Assembly: GCF_008124865.1 (NCBI RefSeq)
Contig: NZ_VNHY01000001.1
Location: 186,001 to 250,000, forward strand
Source: Fodinibius salinus
Lineage (GTDB): Bacteria; Bacteroidota; Rhodothermia; Balneolales; Balneolaceae
Direction: 5' to 3'
Length of the DNA stretch: 64,000 bases
Positions 42,872 to 53,255 of the stretch are shown one piece after another (positions within the stretch are counted from its first letter, which is position 1; every line of letters starts with the position of its first letter). The notes under the pieces were generated by a model. The model saw only the letters and a program-made list of their open reading frames with translations. It was not told where the DNA came from and ran no database searches. Position numbers and translations under genes: made by a program.

Positions 42872-45800
42872 TTGTTTGTCCGCTGGTTACATAACGCTTG
42901 GAAGTATTTTTGGCGTGTCGTCATGGCTTTGCTGTTAGTTATTTTAATTGTCGGCGGATGCCTGATCGGAGTTCTTCAATTGGATGTGACTCAAAACTAT
43001 CTGGTTGATAATATTGAACAGCGAGTAGAACAGAACTTCCATGCCAAATTGGAAATTGGTGATGTCGGCGGTTTTCTCCCTTTTAATATTTCGATGCAAG
43101 ATGTTGTTTTGGTAAACACATATTCAGCATCTGAAGATACTGTGGCTTCGGTTCAGAATTTGACCAGTCAAATTGCTGTTTGGGGATTACTGCAAAATGA
43201 ACTGGCTATCACTGGTTTTAGACTTGATAAACCTCGTTTATGGATACGTTCTGATGAGGAAGGACGCCGTCGCTTGTTAATTCCTAAAAAGGATAACTTG
43301 GCCGAAGATTCAAAATCAGCAGAAGAGGGTTGGTTTAGTAGTGTAGAGATTGTAGCGCCGGCATTGGAAATTACAGACGGTACGCTACATTTAACTGCCG
43401 CAACAAAAAAGAACAAAATTGGGAATTTACCTCAATCCTTTGCACTTACAGATATTGAAGCTAGTTTTTTCCTGGAGTGGGGTGGTCCGGAACGATATTT
43501 TGATGTTAGTTCTTTTTCGGCCAACACAAAAAATTTAGGAATAGATAAATTTTCGTTATCCGGCCAGTTGTACAGTGATCAAAATGCATTAGAGTTCAAT
43601 TCTTTTTATGTGAATCTTGCCGATTCACGATTTATCCTGAATGGACAGGTGCAGGGGGTGGATATAACACAACCTGATCTGACAGGCCAGTTAGCGGAAG
43701 CCCGCTATAATATAAGTGTGGAGTCTGAACGTTTTGAGCTAAATGATTTGCGGGATATTATTCCGAACACACCTTCTTGGGATCCACAGTTTTCATTACA
43801 AGTTGAGGCTGATGGTACTACTGATTCACTTGCTGTAACGCAAGCTTCCATAGGTACGGGAGAAAGTTTTATTCGATTTAAAGGATTTTTTAAACACCTG
43901 AAGCAGCAAAATTTTTCTTATGATGTAACACTTGATTCAGTGAACCTTCGCAAGCCGGATGTTTATAAATTTGCTGATACGCTTTCAACTTCGCAATATC
44001 GTGCGCTTCAAGATCTGTCAGCCAGCGGTGAGGCGTCTGGTTCTGCCAATTCGGTGGATGTTGACTTGCAGTTACAAAATCCCATGGGGAGGTTGACCGT
44101 TAATGGTCAAAGCCAGTTACGCGCACCATATAATTATTCGGGTACAATAAGCGCTAAAAAGCTCAATATTGCTCCGCTCATAACCACTTGGGATACAACT
44201 TCTTTGAATATTAATAGTCGTTTTGAAGGGCAAGGTATTTCATTGGAAGAAGCATCCGGCAATTTTGAAGTGTCTTTGGCAGACAGTTATATCAATAATA
44301 TTGGTATTGACACATTATGGACGACAGCTGAATTGTCAGACGGATTGTTTTCACACCATTATGAGTATTCCAGTGGTGATGAGCATTTATCTGGATCGGG
44401 AACCGTTGACGTTACAGCAGATAAATCGTTATCGTTAGAGGGGGATGGGCAGAATTTTAATATTAAAAAATACCTTGAATCTGCTGCCGTAGTATCAACG
44501 AGTCTCAATTTTGATTACAACGTTGAGTTCCAAAATTTTAAGCTTGACGATATTTATGGACGGGTAAATGTCGATATTCATCCATCTATCGTTGGAGAGG
44601 ATTCTGTCAAGTCTCATCAATTTTATGCCGATCTAAACGCCCCCGGCAATGACAATCGTTCATTGCGGCTTACAAGTTCCGTATTTGATATGAACATCAG
44701 CGGTGATATCCTTCCATCTGATATTGTTGAACAGTATCAGTTTTGGATGCCTTATTTACGCAGTCAATTTAGGACGGAGTTGTTGCTGGATACCGAACCA
44801 GCAGCGCAGCCATCTGCTTCTGCTTTGCCTGATGATCCAGTGGTTGTTGAAGGTAATATCACAGCAAAAAATTTGAGCCTTATTAAAAAATATATTCCCG
44901 ACTTTCCGTCAATATACTCGAATGCAGAGCTGACCTTTAGTACGAATACCAGTGCCCAGCGATTTTTACTTTCAGCAAATATGCAGGCCGATTCTCTAAA
45001 TTTTAATAACTGGACGTTTACCGACAGCCAAACACAGTTTACGGCTAGTGCTCGCAGCGATCAATCACTCAAAGAATTTACAACTGTTGATTGGGAAACC
45101 TCCGTTGGGACGCTCGATACCCCCAGGCTCACAGCCGATTCACTTGTATTTGATTTTGCCCTAAATCAGGATTCAGTATACTACAGCCAAACAACTGGAA
45201 GCATTGCGAAAAATACGCAGTTCCAAATGGATGTAGAGGCAGCACTTACTGATACGGCTATTTCAGTTACAGTTCCTAATTTTTATTTGGGAAATCAGGA
45301 GTATGCATGGCAGCAAGTTCAAACCCCCTCTTTTACTTACAATCAAAAGGGACAAATTCAATTTAACGATTTTCGATTTCAGAACAGGGACGAATATCTG
45401 CGATTGCAGGGAACATTTAGCAAAAATCGGAGCGATTCGCTTACCTATATCCTTGAGGATATTCACCTGAATCGTATTTCTGATCTTATTAAGGGCCAAA
45501 TTAATTTCAACGGCGTGCTTAACGGTACATTTGTTACCCGTTCTCTTACGCGTCAACCGACCGTGCAGGGCAAATTTGATATCAACAGTTTTAAGCTTAA
45601 TAACCGGCTAATTGGTGATGTCGATTTTAATAGCGAATATAATCCTGATAAAAAACGGTTTGATACGCAAATTGATATCCAGACGGACAGTACTAAGTAT
45701 CAGGATTATCTTGCTTCTAATGACGGAATTGGTCAGGATATACAGCTGGATGGCTATGTATTACAGCCGGATGCAAATACTGAAAGTGACTCACTCTATT

Positions 45801-47602
45801 ATTTTGATGCCAGCTTCAAGCAAATTGATATGTGGGTGCTTCCGCTTTTCTTGGATAATATATTCCAAAATATGGAGGGTCAAGCTACGGGCGACGGTTA
45901 TATCACCGGTAATTTTGATGATATAGATTTCCACGCCAATTTTGAGACAAAAAATGTATTTGCCAAACCGCAATTTGTGAATACTAATTATTTCTTAACC
46001 GGTCCGGTAATATTAGATAGGGATGAGGGAGTAACGCTGGATTCATTAAATGTGATCGATACCAAGGGGGGTAGTGGTACGGTATGGGGCAATATTGATT
46101 TTAATGATTTTAGTCCTATCACATATATTGATCTTACGATGGATATGAACCGGCTGCAGTTCTTGAACAATAAGAGAGATCCCGATGTACCCTTTTTCGG
46201 GAATGCATCCGGTTCCGGAATTTTACGGCTAACTGGTTCAAATCAGGATATGTATATGCGTACCCCTGGTACCTTGCAATTAAGCAGTAGTTCTGAAATG
46301 TCAATTCCTTTGCTCGAAGAAACAGAACTTCAGGAGACCGGAAAGTTTATACAATTTGTGGAAACCTTTGAGCCCGAATCCACGTCACAAACTGAGGAAG
46401 CGGAAGAGCAAGCTAAAGAAGCGACTGTAGATGAAGAAGCACTGCGAGAAGAAATTTCAGACATGACGTTTACCGAGCGTTTTGACTTGGACCTACAGTT
46501 CGAGGCTAACGAAAATGTTACGGTGAATTTACTTTTTGATCCCGTTACAGGAGAAGTACTTACGGCGGGAGGAACTGGTCAGCTCAATATTACTATGCAG
46601 GATCAAGACCTGCAGATGTTTGGTCGATATACCATTAACAATGGGAATTACCAGTTTGTGACCGGAGAAATTATTAGTCGCAATTTTCAACTGCAGCCCG
46701 GCGGAACTATTATCTGGGAAGGCCCCGCCGATAATGCCCGGCTTGATATCAGTGCTGTGTATAACGCACGGCCTAATATTGCCACGCTGACATCCCAAAC
46801 AGCTTTTGATGCCGAAAATGAGAATACTAGTCAACAGGTACCAATCGAGCTTGTGCTGGAAATTACTGGGACTCTTAACAGCGTAGAAAATAACTTTTTC
46901 TTTCGGCTGCCGTCTTCCATTGATTTGTCATCAAACTCTACGCTTCAATATACGATCAACCAGATTAATCGTGACGACCAACAAAAGCTGTTACAGGCTA
47001 CGAGTATTCTGTTCTCGGGCCAGTTTATACCATCTCGGGGGGCAAGTAATTCTACGGCTTCGCTGAGTCAGAACTTAACACGGGGTTCTACTGTTATAAA
47101 TCCGTTGCTTTCTAACCAAGTGATAAGTCCGTTATTATCTAATCAAATAAATGCCTTACTTAACAGTGATGTAAGTGAACTTGAAGTAGACTTTAATTTG
47201 AATGCCAATAATGAAGTGGATCTTGGAATTGCATTGCGATTGTATAATGACCGTCTGATTTTACGGCGCGAAGGTCAATTAACCGGTCAAGGTTCCGAAA
47301 GTTCTTTTGGAGATCGCATTGGCGATCTTAATGCCACTTATCGCATCAATCGTGGTTTATCACTTACAGCTTTTCACCGGCAGGATCAGGTATTAAACAG
47401 TTATTCTGCTAGTGGATCCCAAGCCGGCGATGTGACGCCCAGCGTAGATGGTATTGGTATTGAAACGCAAGTCCAATATAATACTTGGGGTGAGCTGATG
47501 CGTAAGATTAGGAATATTTTTGGAAATAATGAGAACGAAAATAAGAATAAGAAATCCGGAGAGCGTAATGAGACTGCTCAAAAACCGGAAGAAGGAAATT
47601 AA
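42872..47602 (+). CDS. tamB: TamB-like translocation and assembly module protein
   Basis: 1576 residues, started at a TTG at 42872 because it gives the expected basic, one-helix N-terminus (RWLHNAWKYFWRVV, then MALLLVILIVGG); the next methionine would lose the basic part. The long middle is repetitive beta-sheet, the AsmA/TamB taco-shaped groove, and the C-terminal DUF490 domain (from about 1150) contains the typical LQFEANENVTVNLLFDP and GTGQLNITMQDQDLQMFGRYTI. It bridges inner and outer membranes and helps lipid or outer membrane protein insertion. A barrel protein gene sits two genes downstream in the same run. The terminal 25 residues are Asn/Lys/Glu-rich. Confidence 0.88.
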   Translation: MFVRWLHNAWKYFWRVVMALLLVILIVGGCLIGVLQLDVTQNYLVDNIEQRVEQNFHAKLEIGDVGGFLPFNISMQDVVLVNTYSASEDTVASVQNLTSQIAVWGLLQNELAITGFRLDKPRLWIRSDEEGRRRLLIPKKDNLAEDSKSAEEGWFSSVEIVAPALEITDGTLHLTAATKKNKIGNLPQSFALTDIEASFFLEWGGPERYFDVSSFSANTKNLGIDKFSLSGQLYSDQNALEFNSFYVNLADSRFILNGQVQGVDITQPDLTGQLAEARYNISVESERFELNDLRDIIPNTPSWDPQFSLQVEADGTTDSLAVTQASIGTGESFIRFKGFFKHLKQQNFSYDVTLDSVNLRKPDVYKFADTLSTSQYRALQDLSASGEASGSANSVDVDLQLQNPMGRLTVNGQSQLRAPYNYSGTISAKKLNIAPLITTWDTTSLNINSRFEGQGISLEEASGNFEVSLADSYINNIGIDTLWTTAELSDGLFSHHYEYSSGDEHLSGSGTVDVTADKSLSLEGDGQNFNIKKYLESAAVVSTSLNFDYNVEFQNFKLDDIYGRVNVDIHPSIVGEDSVKSHQFYADLNAPGNDNRSLRLTSSVFDMNISGDILPSDIVEQYQFWMPYLRSQFRTELLLDTEPAAQPSASALPDDPVVVEGNITAKNLSLIKKYIPDFPSIYSNAELTFSTNTSAQRFLLSANMQADSLNFNNWTFTDSQTQFTASARSDQSLKEFTTVDWETSVGTLDTPRLTADSLVFDFALNQDSVYYSQTTGSIAKNTQFQMDVEAALTDTAISVTVPNFYLGNQEYAWQQVQTPSFTYNQKGQIQFNDFRFQNRDEYLRLQGTFSKNRSDSLTYILEDIHLNRISDLIKGQINFNGVLNGTFVTRSLTRQPTVQGKFDINSFKLNNRLIGDVDFNSEYNPDKKRFDTQIDIQTDSTKYQDYLASNDGIGQDIQLDGYVLQPDANTESDSLYYFDASFKQIDMWVLPLFLDNIFQNMEGQATGDGYITGNFDDIDFHANFETKNVFAKPQFVNTNYFLTGPVILDRDEGVTLDSLNVIDTKGGSGTVWGNIDFNDFSPITYIDLTMDMNRLQFLNNKRDPDVPFFGNASGSGILRLTGSNQDMYMRTPGTLQLSSSSEMSIPLLEETELQETGKFIQFVETFEPESTSQTEEAEEQAKEATVDEEALREEISDMTFTERFDLDLQFEANENVTVNLLFDPVTGEVLTAGGTGQLNITMQDQDLQMFGRYTINNGNYQFVTGEIISRNFQLQPGGTIIWEGPADNARLDISAVYNARPNIATLTSQTAFDAENENTSQQVPIELVLEITGTLNSVENNFFFRLPSSIDLSSNSTLQYTINQINRDDQQKLLQATSILFSGQFIPSRGASNSTASLSQNLTRGSTVINPLLSNQVISPLLSNQINALLNSDVSELEVDFNLNANNEVDLGIALRLYNDRLILRREGQLTGQGSESSFGDRIGDLNATYRINRGLSLTAFHRQDQVLNSYSASGSQAGDVTPSVDGIGIETQVQYNTWGELMRKIRNIFGNNENENKNKKSGERNETAQKPEEGN

Positions 47603-47629
47603 GAATTTTAATGTTTTATAATTTAATCA

Positions 47630-49786
47630 ATGAATAGAAGTAAAAAAGAAACCTTTGAGGATATTATCCTCGATATTTTACAAAAGAATCCCAATGCACA
47701 ACTGCCGTTTAATGTGTTGCAGAATATTCTGCAAGTCAATGGCAAACAAGATAATAATCGACTTAAGAGTGTCATTAATAGCCTTTTTGATCGTAATCTT
47801 ATCGTAAAACGAAAAGGTGGAGCTATACAACTGGCCGACAATAAAAGTAAGCGCGGACAGCGTACCGTAACCGGTAAAATTGACATAAGTCGGCGCGGGA
47901 CAGGCTATCTTATTACTGATGCTTTTGAGGAAGACGTACAAGTGTCTTCCAAGCATTTGGGAACGGCTCTGCAGGATGACAAGGTTAGCGTTGAATTGTT
48001 TGATAAGAACAATGGTCGCCGCAAGGGTAAAGTAGTTGAAGTTTTAGAACGCGGTAAAAGCATTTTTGTGGGCACTCTAAACAAGCAGGGCAAACAAAAT
48101 TATTTGATTGAGCCTGATGAAAAATCAGCACATACTAACTTTTTTATACTTCCGGATAATATTGGGAAAGCACAGCCTGGCGATAAAGTGGTTTTTGAGC
48201 TGGTTGACTGGGTACATCCCCGATCGCTGCCTGAAGCTTCCATCGTTGAAATTCTCGGTAAGGAGGGGTCTAATGATGCCAATGTGCTTTCGATTTTAGC
48301 TGAGAATGATATTAAACCCGGATTCCCGGACCAGGTAAAAGTCTTTGCCGATAATATTGATAGCAGTATTCCCAAACAGGAAATTGCCCGCCGACGTGAT
48401 ATTCGCGACGAGACGGTCTTTACCATTGACCCGGATACGGCCAAAGATTTTGATGATGCTTTGAGTATTAAGGTATTGGATAATGGTAACTTTTATTTGG
48501 GTGTGCACATTGCGGATGTTACGCACTATATGCCCAGAAATAATGTACTGGATGAGGAGGCTTATAAGCGTGGAACCAGTGTATACTTGGTTGACCGTGT
48601 AATTCCTATGCTTCCAGAAAAGCTCAGTAATGGTGTGTGCAGTTTAAGTCCGCATGAAGACAAGCTGGCCTACAGCTGTTTTATGGAAATATCGCCTAAT
48701 GGTAAACTAGTTGATCATTCTATTGAAGAAACCGTCATCCACTCCGATCATCGCTTTACTTATGAAGAGGCTCAAGAAGTGATCGACGGAGCAGACAGTG
48801 ACTACGCTGCAAAAATACAAACTGCAGCTAAATTAGCACAGACGCTTTTGGATAAACGATTTGAGGAAGGAAGTATCAACTTTGAAACCAAAGAACCAAA
48901 GTTTATTCTGGATGATGATGGCACTCCCCTTGATGTAAAGCTAAAAGAACGCCTGTTTGCCCATCGCCTCATTGAAGAATGCATGCTCATGGCCAACAAA
49001 ACGGTAGCAAAACATGTCGATGGACTGCGTAAAAAATCGAATAAACAAGATAATGAAGATCTGTTTCCGTTTTTATATCGTATTCATGACCAGCCGGATC
49101 TTGATAAGTTGAAGAATATCGAAGAAAACGTGAAACCTATCGGTATTAATTTTCATATCGACAGCCCAACGGTAAGTTCGAAAGCTATTAATGTACTTCT
49201 CGACCAAATTAAAGACACTCCGCTTGAGTTAACGGTCAATGATCTGATGCTTCGGGCTATGTCGAAGGCCGAATACAGCCCCGATAATATTGGGCACTTT
49301 GGCTTGGGTTTTGAAGATTATGCACACTTTACCAGTCCTATTCGTCGCTATCCGGATGTGCTTGTACATCGGTTGCTTAAAGCTTACGGTGCTGGCAAAC
49401 CCGGGTATTCCTACAACGAACTTAAAACGTTGGGAGCACATTGCAGCGAGCAGGAACGATCGGCTATTGATGCTGAACGAGACTCTGTAAAGCTGAAACA
49501 AGTAGAGTTTTTAAGTCAGCATCTTGGTGAAGATTTTGATGGCGTAATAAGTGGAGTAATGGGTAGCGGTATTTTTGTTGATTTGGAAGATATCCACTGC
49601 GAAGGAATGGTCCGGGTTAGTGATCTTAACGATGATTATTATGAATATAACGAAAGCCAGCACTGCCTGATTGGACGAAATCACGGCAAAAAATATCAGC
49701 TGGGGAAAGAAATCCGCGTAAAAGTTGTTAACACTGACATAAAAGCACGGCAGATAGATCTGAAATTAGTCGATGACGGCGAATAA
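47630..49786 (+). CDS. rnr: Ribonuclease R
   Basis: 718 residues. Domain order: winged helix (about 10-70), cold-shock domains CSD1 and CSD2 (about 75-240), the catalytic RNB domain with TIDPDTAKDFDDALSI (about 267-282, its aspartates bind magnesium), and a C-terminal S1 domain (about 630-715, VISGVMGSGIFVDL). It degrades structured RNA 3' to 5' and helps clear stalled messages. Follows tamB by 27 bp and precedes the barrel protein by 27 bp. Confidence 0.96.
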   Translation: MNRSKKETFEDIILDILQKNPNAQLPFNVLQNILQVNGKQDNNRLKSVINSLFDRNLIVKRKGGAIQLADNKSKRGQRTVTGKIDISRRGTGYLITDAFEEDVQVSSKHLGTALQDDKVSVELFDKNNGRRKGKVVEVLERGKSIFVGTLNKQGKQNYLIEPDEKSAHTNFFILPDNIGKAQPGDKVVFELVDWVHPRSLPEASIVEILGKEGSNDANVLSILAENDIKPGFPDQVKVFADNIDSSIPKQEIARRRDIRDETVFTIDPDTAKDFDDALSIKVLDNGNFYLGVHIADVTHYMPRNNVLDEEAYKRGTSVYLVDRVIPMLPEKLSNGVCSLSPHEDKLAYSCFMEISPNGKLVDHSIEETVIHSDHRFTYEEAQEVIDGADSDYAAKIQTAAKLAQTLLDKRFEEGSINFETKEPKFILDDDGTPLDVKLKERLFAHRLIEECMLMANKTVAKHVDGLRKKSNKQDNEDLFPFLYRIHDQPDLDKLKNIEENVKPIGINFHIDSPTVSSKAINVLLDQIKDTPLELTVNDLMLRAMSKAEYSPDNIGHFGLGFEDYAHFTSPIRRYPDVLVHRLLKAYGAGKPGYSYNELKTLGAHCSEQERSAIDAERDSVKLKQVEFLSQHLGEDFDGVISGVMGSGIFVDLEDIHCEGMVRVSDLNDDYYEYNESQHCLIGRNHGKKYQLGKEIRVKVVNTDIKARQIDLKLVDDGE

Positions 49787-49813
49787 TCTACATATATAAA
49801 TCCTAATGTCACT

Positions 49814-52800
49814 ATGAAAATCTTTCGATACCTACGGCGATTGTTGGTACTGCTTTTTGTGATTGTCTTTGTTGGGGGACTGTTGCAAGAATCTCATGCC
49901 CAGTACTTTTCATTTGGCAAAAATAGGGTTCAATACAAGAATTTTGATTGGAAATATATACAGTCCGAGCATTTTGATATATATTATTACCAGTCGAAAA
50001 ATTATGACTTGGCTAATTTTGCAGCCTACAATTTAGAAGCCTCGTTGCAACAGCTTAATGAGGATTTCGACCATCAGATTGCTGATCGTATTCAGGTAAT
50101 CCTTTACGATTCTCACAACGACTTCTCGCAGACAAACGTGGTGCCACTACCGGTTGATGCAGAGGGAATTGGTGGTGTTACTGATCCTTACAAGAATCGA
50201 ATTACCATGCCGTTCGACGGTAATTATACCAAATTTAGAAGTACGTTACAGCACGAGCTTGAACACGCTGTCATCAACGATATGTTTTATGGGGGCACCG
50301 TACAATCTCGGTTAAGCGGTAATGCACTGCAGATTCCGAATTGGTTTAATGAAGGCATGGCCGAGTATACTTCGCTGGGGTGGGATACGGAGACTGATAT
50401 GTATATGCGGGATGCTATTATTAATGATTACATTCCTCCCATACCTCGGTTAGGGGGATTTTTTGCTTACAGGGGGGGAGAGGCCGTATGGAATTATATT
50501 GCCGAAGAATATGGACGCCAAAAGATTACGGAAATTATGCAGACCCTGAAAAGTACGCGTAGTTTAGAAGTTGCTTTTCGGCGGTCGCTGGGTCTAAGTA
50601 TCGAAGAGCTATCCAAACGTTGGAAAGATTATTACCGGGAGCGATATTTGCCGGAGGTGGCTAATCGCGAAGATGTAACTAATTTTGGTGAACAATTAAC
50701 TAATCAGGGTAAGAACGCAACTTATAACACTAGTCCCGCTATTTCACCGCAGGGTGATAAAATTGCGATGATTACCAATGCACGCGGTTATTTTGATGTG
50801 GTGGTCATTAGCGCGGTAACCGGGAAAAAAATAAAGACGCTAATAAAGGGAGAAGATAACGTCAATTTTGAAGAGCTGAACATTTTAAATCCTAATTTAA
50901 CGTGGTCGCCGGATGGACAAAAAATAGCGCTCTCTACAAAGTCGAAGGGAGAAGATAAGCTGGCCATTGTAGATTATGAAACTGGCGATGTACGTCTTAT
51001 TTCATTTCCTAAATTGGATGCTATTGGTTCTGTAGCTTGGTCTCCAAACGGCAATAAAATTGCCTTTGACGGTAATATTGGACCCTACCAGGATATTTAT
51101 GTTTATAATCTTAAAAATGAAGAGTTTATAAATGTTACGAATGATGTGATCTCTGATTATACACCTGCTTGGGGCAGTGACTCAAAAACTATTTATTTTG
51201 TCTCATCGCGTGGAGATGAAACCAGATTAAATGCTGTTAAAAATACATCAAGGTTGTTACTGGACGATGATTTATACAGTTCAGATATTTATTCAGTGAC
51301 TATCGGAGATTCCAAGGCAACACAGCTTACGAAAACGCCCCTATGGAATGAAACGCAGCCTATTACCTCGCCTAATGGTTCGCTGTTTTATATTTCTGAT
51401 GAAAATGGTATTCCTAATGTATATCAAATGGATCTGGAAGATCGCACAACAGTGCCACTTACCAACCTACAGACTGGAGTGCGTCAAATGTCAATTAGTG
51501 CAGATGCAAGCCGGCTGGCAGTTAATTCCATCAACAAGGGGGCATTAGATATTTTTATGATAAATGCACCTCTTAGTCGAAAGAAAGATGGTCCCCTGAA
51601 ACCCAATCACTGGGCCCAGCGGCGTGCTAAGGAGACGGAGGCCGAACGGGTACCTGCAACCGGCTACGTTCGTGATATGTTAACGAACAATGCACTGGCC
51701 ACAACAAGTTTAACAGATGCCGTAGCTGATAAAGTGGATCCTGAGCCAAAAGAAGCGGCAGTCGATACGTTGGCAGGAGATGCTAAGTCGGCAAAAAGTG
51801 ATACTACGGTAGCCCAAGCACAAACAGATACCACAGCTAAAGAGGGTTCGGATAATATTGATTTTCGAAACTATGTATTTGACTCCTCAGTGTCAGAAGA
51901 CTCTACTTTCGAGAAAAAATATTTAGATGCTTCAAAGTTTGAGGTTAAAAAGAATAAAACAGAAGACGGCCGCTATATTCCCAATGAATATCGCCTAAAG
52001 TTTAGCACTGACCTTGTATATGCAGGAGGTAATTTTTCAACGATGTATGGGGCTTATGGAATTACTCAGATACAATTCAGTGATCTTTTGGGTAACCATC
52101 AGATCTCTTTTGGGACCAATCTCAATTTAGATTTGCGCAACAGCACCTATTTTTTGCAGTACGGTTACCTTAAACAACGAACTGACTGGATTTTTAACTT
52201 CTTCCATCAATCCAGAAACTTCCAGGATTTTAGTGGCAATTTATTTCGGTTCCGTACCTTTGGCGGTGGGATAAATATGCGGTATCCCATTGACAAATTC
52301 CGTCGGGTTGATGTAAGTCTCTCAGCTATTGGTCTTGCACAGGACTTTTCAGTTGCGTATGAAGATACGGCAAGCAATCAAAAAGCTACTTTTTTATACC
52401 CTCAGGTAATTTATACCAGTGACAAAACACTCGGAGGATTTTTGGCACCAAGAGGAGGGCATCGGTATTCGGTAAGTGTCAGTGGTAGCCCGCCCATTAG
52501 TAGTAGCACATCCCAATTTGTTTCCGCACTGGGCGATTTCCGAAAATATTTTCACTTAGGTAGCAGATATTCGTTTGCCGTTAGGGGATCTGGCGGAGCT
52601 TCTTTTGGCCGTGACTCACAGACTTTCTTTTTGGGGGGGACACTGGGATGGATTAATCAGCAGTATTCGGGTCGTGGTATTCCGTTAGATCGTCTTGGAG
52701 ACACCTTCTTTACCCAGCCGGCACTGCCACTTCGCGGTCATCCGTATAATGCTACTTACGGAAATAAGTTTTCATTAGTCAACGCAGAATTCCGGTTTCC

Positions 52801-53191
52801 GTTGTTTGCAGCTATTTTGCCCGGTCCAATACCGGTACTCCCGTTATATAACTTAACTGGTGTAGCATTTTTGGATGCCGGGATGGCTTGGGGACAGAAT
52901 GTAAAATTCGAGTTTCGGAACCAAAACAACCCGCAAAATACACAAGAAATTATTTTAAATGATAAAGAACTGGATTTTGCTGTAGCCCAGCAAACACGTC
53001 AGACGGTTGTTACACCGGGTGGGCAGACTTCGGTACCTGTCACTGAGGGAGATATCTTGATGGGCGCCGGATTTGGCCTGCGTACTGTCCTTTTTGGATT
53101 TCCCTTGCGTTATGATGTGGGGTGGCCCTATTTTCGCGATGGTTTTGATAGCGATCCTATCCACTACATATCGATTGGGATAGATTTTTAG
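49814..53191 (+). CDS. Metallopeptidase-like + TolB beta-propeller + outer-membrane beta-barrel protein
   Basis: 1125 residues with a signal peptide (about 1-29, ESHAQ). First domain: a gluzincin-like peptidase with HELEH at 147-151 and the downstream FNEGMAEY at 178-185, whose Glu184 is the likely third zinc ligand (Glu180 is the alternative). Second: a TolB-like propeller (about 300-600) with repeated ...WSPDGQKIA, AWSPNGNKIAF and WGSDSKTIYF blades. A charged low-complexity linker rich in Ala, Asp and Thr spans about 620-690. Last: a beta-barrel of the surface-antigen/BamA C-terminal type (about 720-1125) ending ISIGIDF, with terminal Phe, the usual BAM recognition end. It is probably an outer-membrane protein with periplasmic domains. 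Function unknown; assembly help or quality control of outer-membrane proteins is my inference from its neighbours. Confidence 0.86.
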   Translation: MKIFRYLRRLLVLLFVIVFVGGLLQESHAQYFSFGKNRVQYKNFDWKYIQSEHFDIYYYQSKNYDLANFAAYNLEASLQQLNEDFDHQIADRIQVILYDSHNDFSQTNVVPLPVDAEGIGGVTDPYKNRITMPFDGNYTKFRSTLQHELEHAVINDMFYGGTVQSRLSGNALQIPNWFNEGMAEYTSLGWDTETDMYMRDAIINDYIPPIPRLGGFFAYRGGEAVWNYIAEEYGRQKITEIMQTLKSTRSLEVAFRRSLGLSIEELSKRWKDYYRERYLPEVANREDVTNFGEQLTNQGKNATYNTSPAISPQGDKIAMITNARGYFDVVVISAVTGKKIKTLIKGEDNVNFEELNILNPNLTWSPDGQKIALSTKSKGEDKLAIVDYETGDVRLISFPKLDAIGSVAWSPNGNKIAFDGNIGPYQDIYVYNLKNEEFINVTNDVISDYTPAWGSDSKTIYFVSSRGDETRLNAVKNTSRLLLDDDLYSSDIYSVTIGDSKATQLTKTPLWNETQPITSPNGSLFYISDENGIPNVYQMDLEDRTTVPLTNLQTGVRQMSISADASRLAVNSINKGALDIFMINAPLSRKKDGPLKPNHWAQRRAKETEAERVPATGYVRDMLTNNALATTSLTDAVADKVDPEPKEAAVDTLAGDAKSAKSDTTVAQAQTDTTAKEGSDNIDFRNYVFDSSVSEDSTFEKKYLDASKFEVKKNKTEDGRYIPNEYRLKFSTDLVYAGGNFSTMYGAYGITQIQFSDLLGNHQISFGTNLNLDLRNSTYFLQYGYLKQRTDWIFNFFHQSRNFQDFSGNLFRFRTFGGGINMRYPIDKFRRVDVSLSAIGLAQDFSVAYEDTASNQKATFLYPQVIYTSDKTLGGFLAPRGGHRYSVSVSGSPPISSSTSQFVSALGDFRKYFHLGSRYSFAVRGSGGASFGRDSQTFFLGGTLGWINQQYSGRGIPLDRLGDTFFTQPALPLRGHPYNATYGNKFSLVNAEFRFPLFAAILPGPIPVLPLYNLTGVAFLDAGMAWGQNVKFEFRNQNNPQNTQEIILNDKELDFAVAQQTRQTVVTPGGQTSVPVTEGDILMGAGFGLRTVLFGFPLRYDVGWPYFRDGFDSDPIHYISIGIDF

Positions 53192-53217
53192 AGCATTTCG
53201 CAGAAATAGTTATAATC

Positions 53218-53249
53218 AATATCTGTAGTTTGTTATAGATATTTCTTTT
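53218..53249. terminator. Weak bidirectional terminator between convergent genes
   Basis: Stem AATATCT / AGATATT with a 12-base loop, followed by TCTTTT. It is AT-only, hence weak, but it is the only such structure in the 64-bp gap between two convergent genes. Confidence 0.3.
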
Positions 53250-53255
53250 AGCAAC

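Noticed and set aside
50254-50380. Reading the barrel protein as TolB of a Tol-Pal system
   Set aside because: The propeller is flanked by a peptidase and a barrel and no tolA, tolQ, tolR or pal gene is near.
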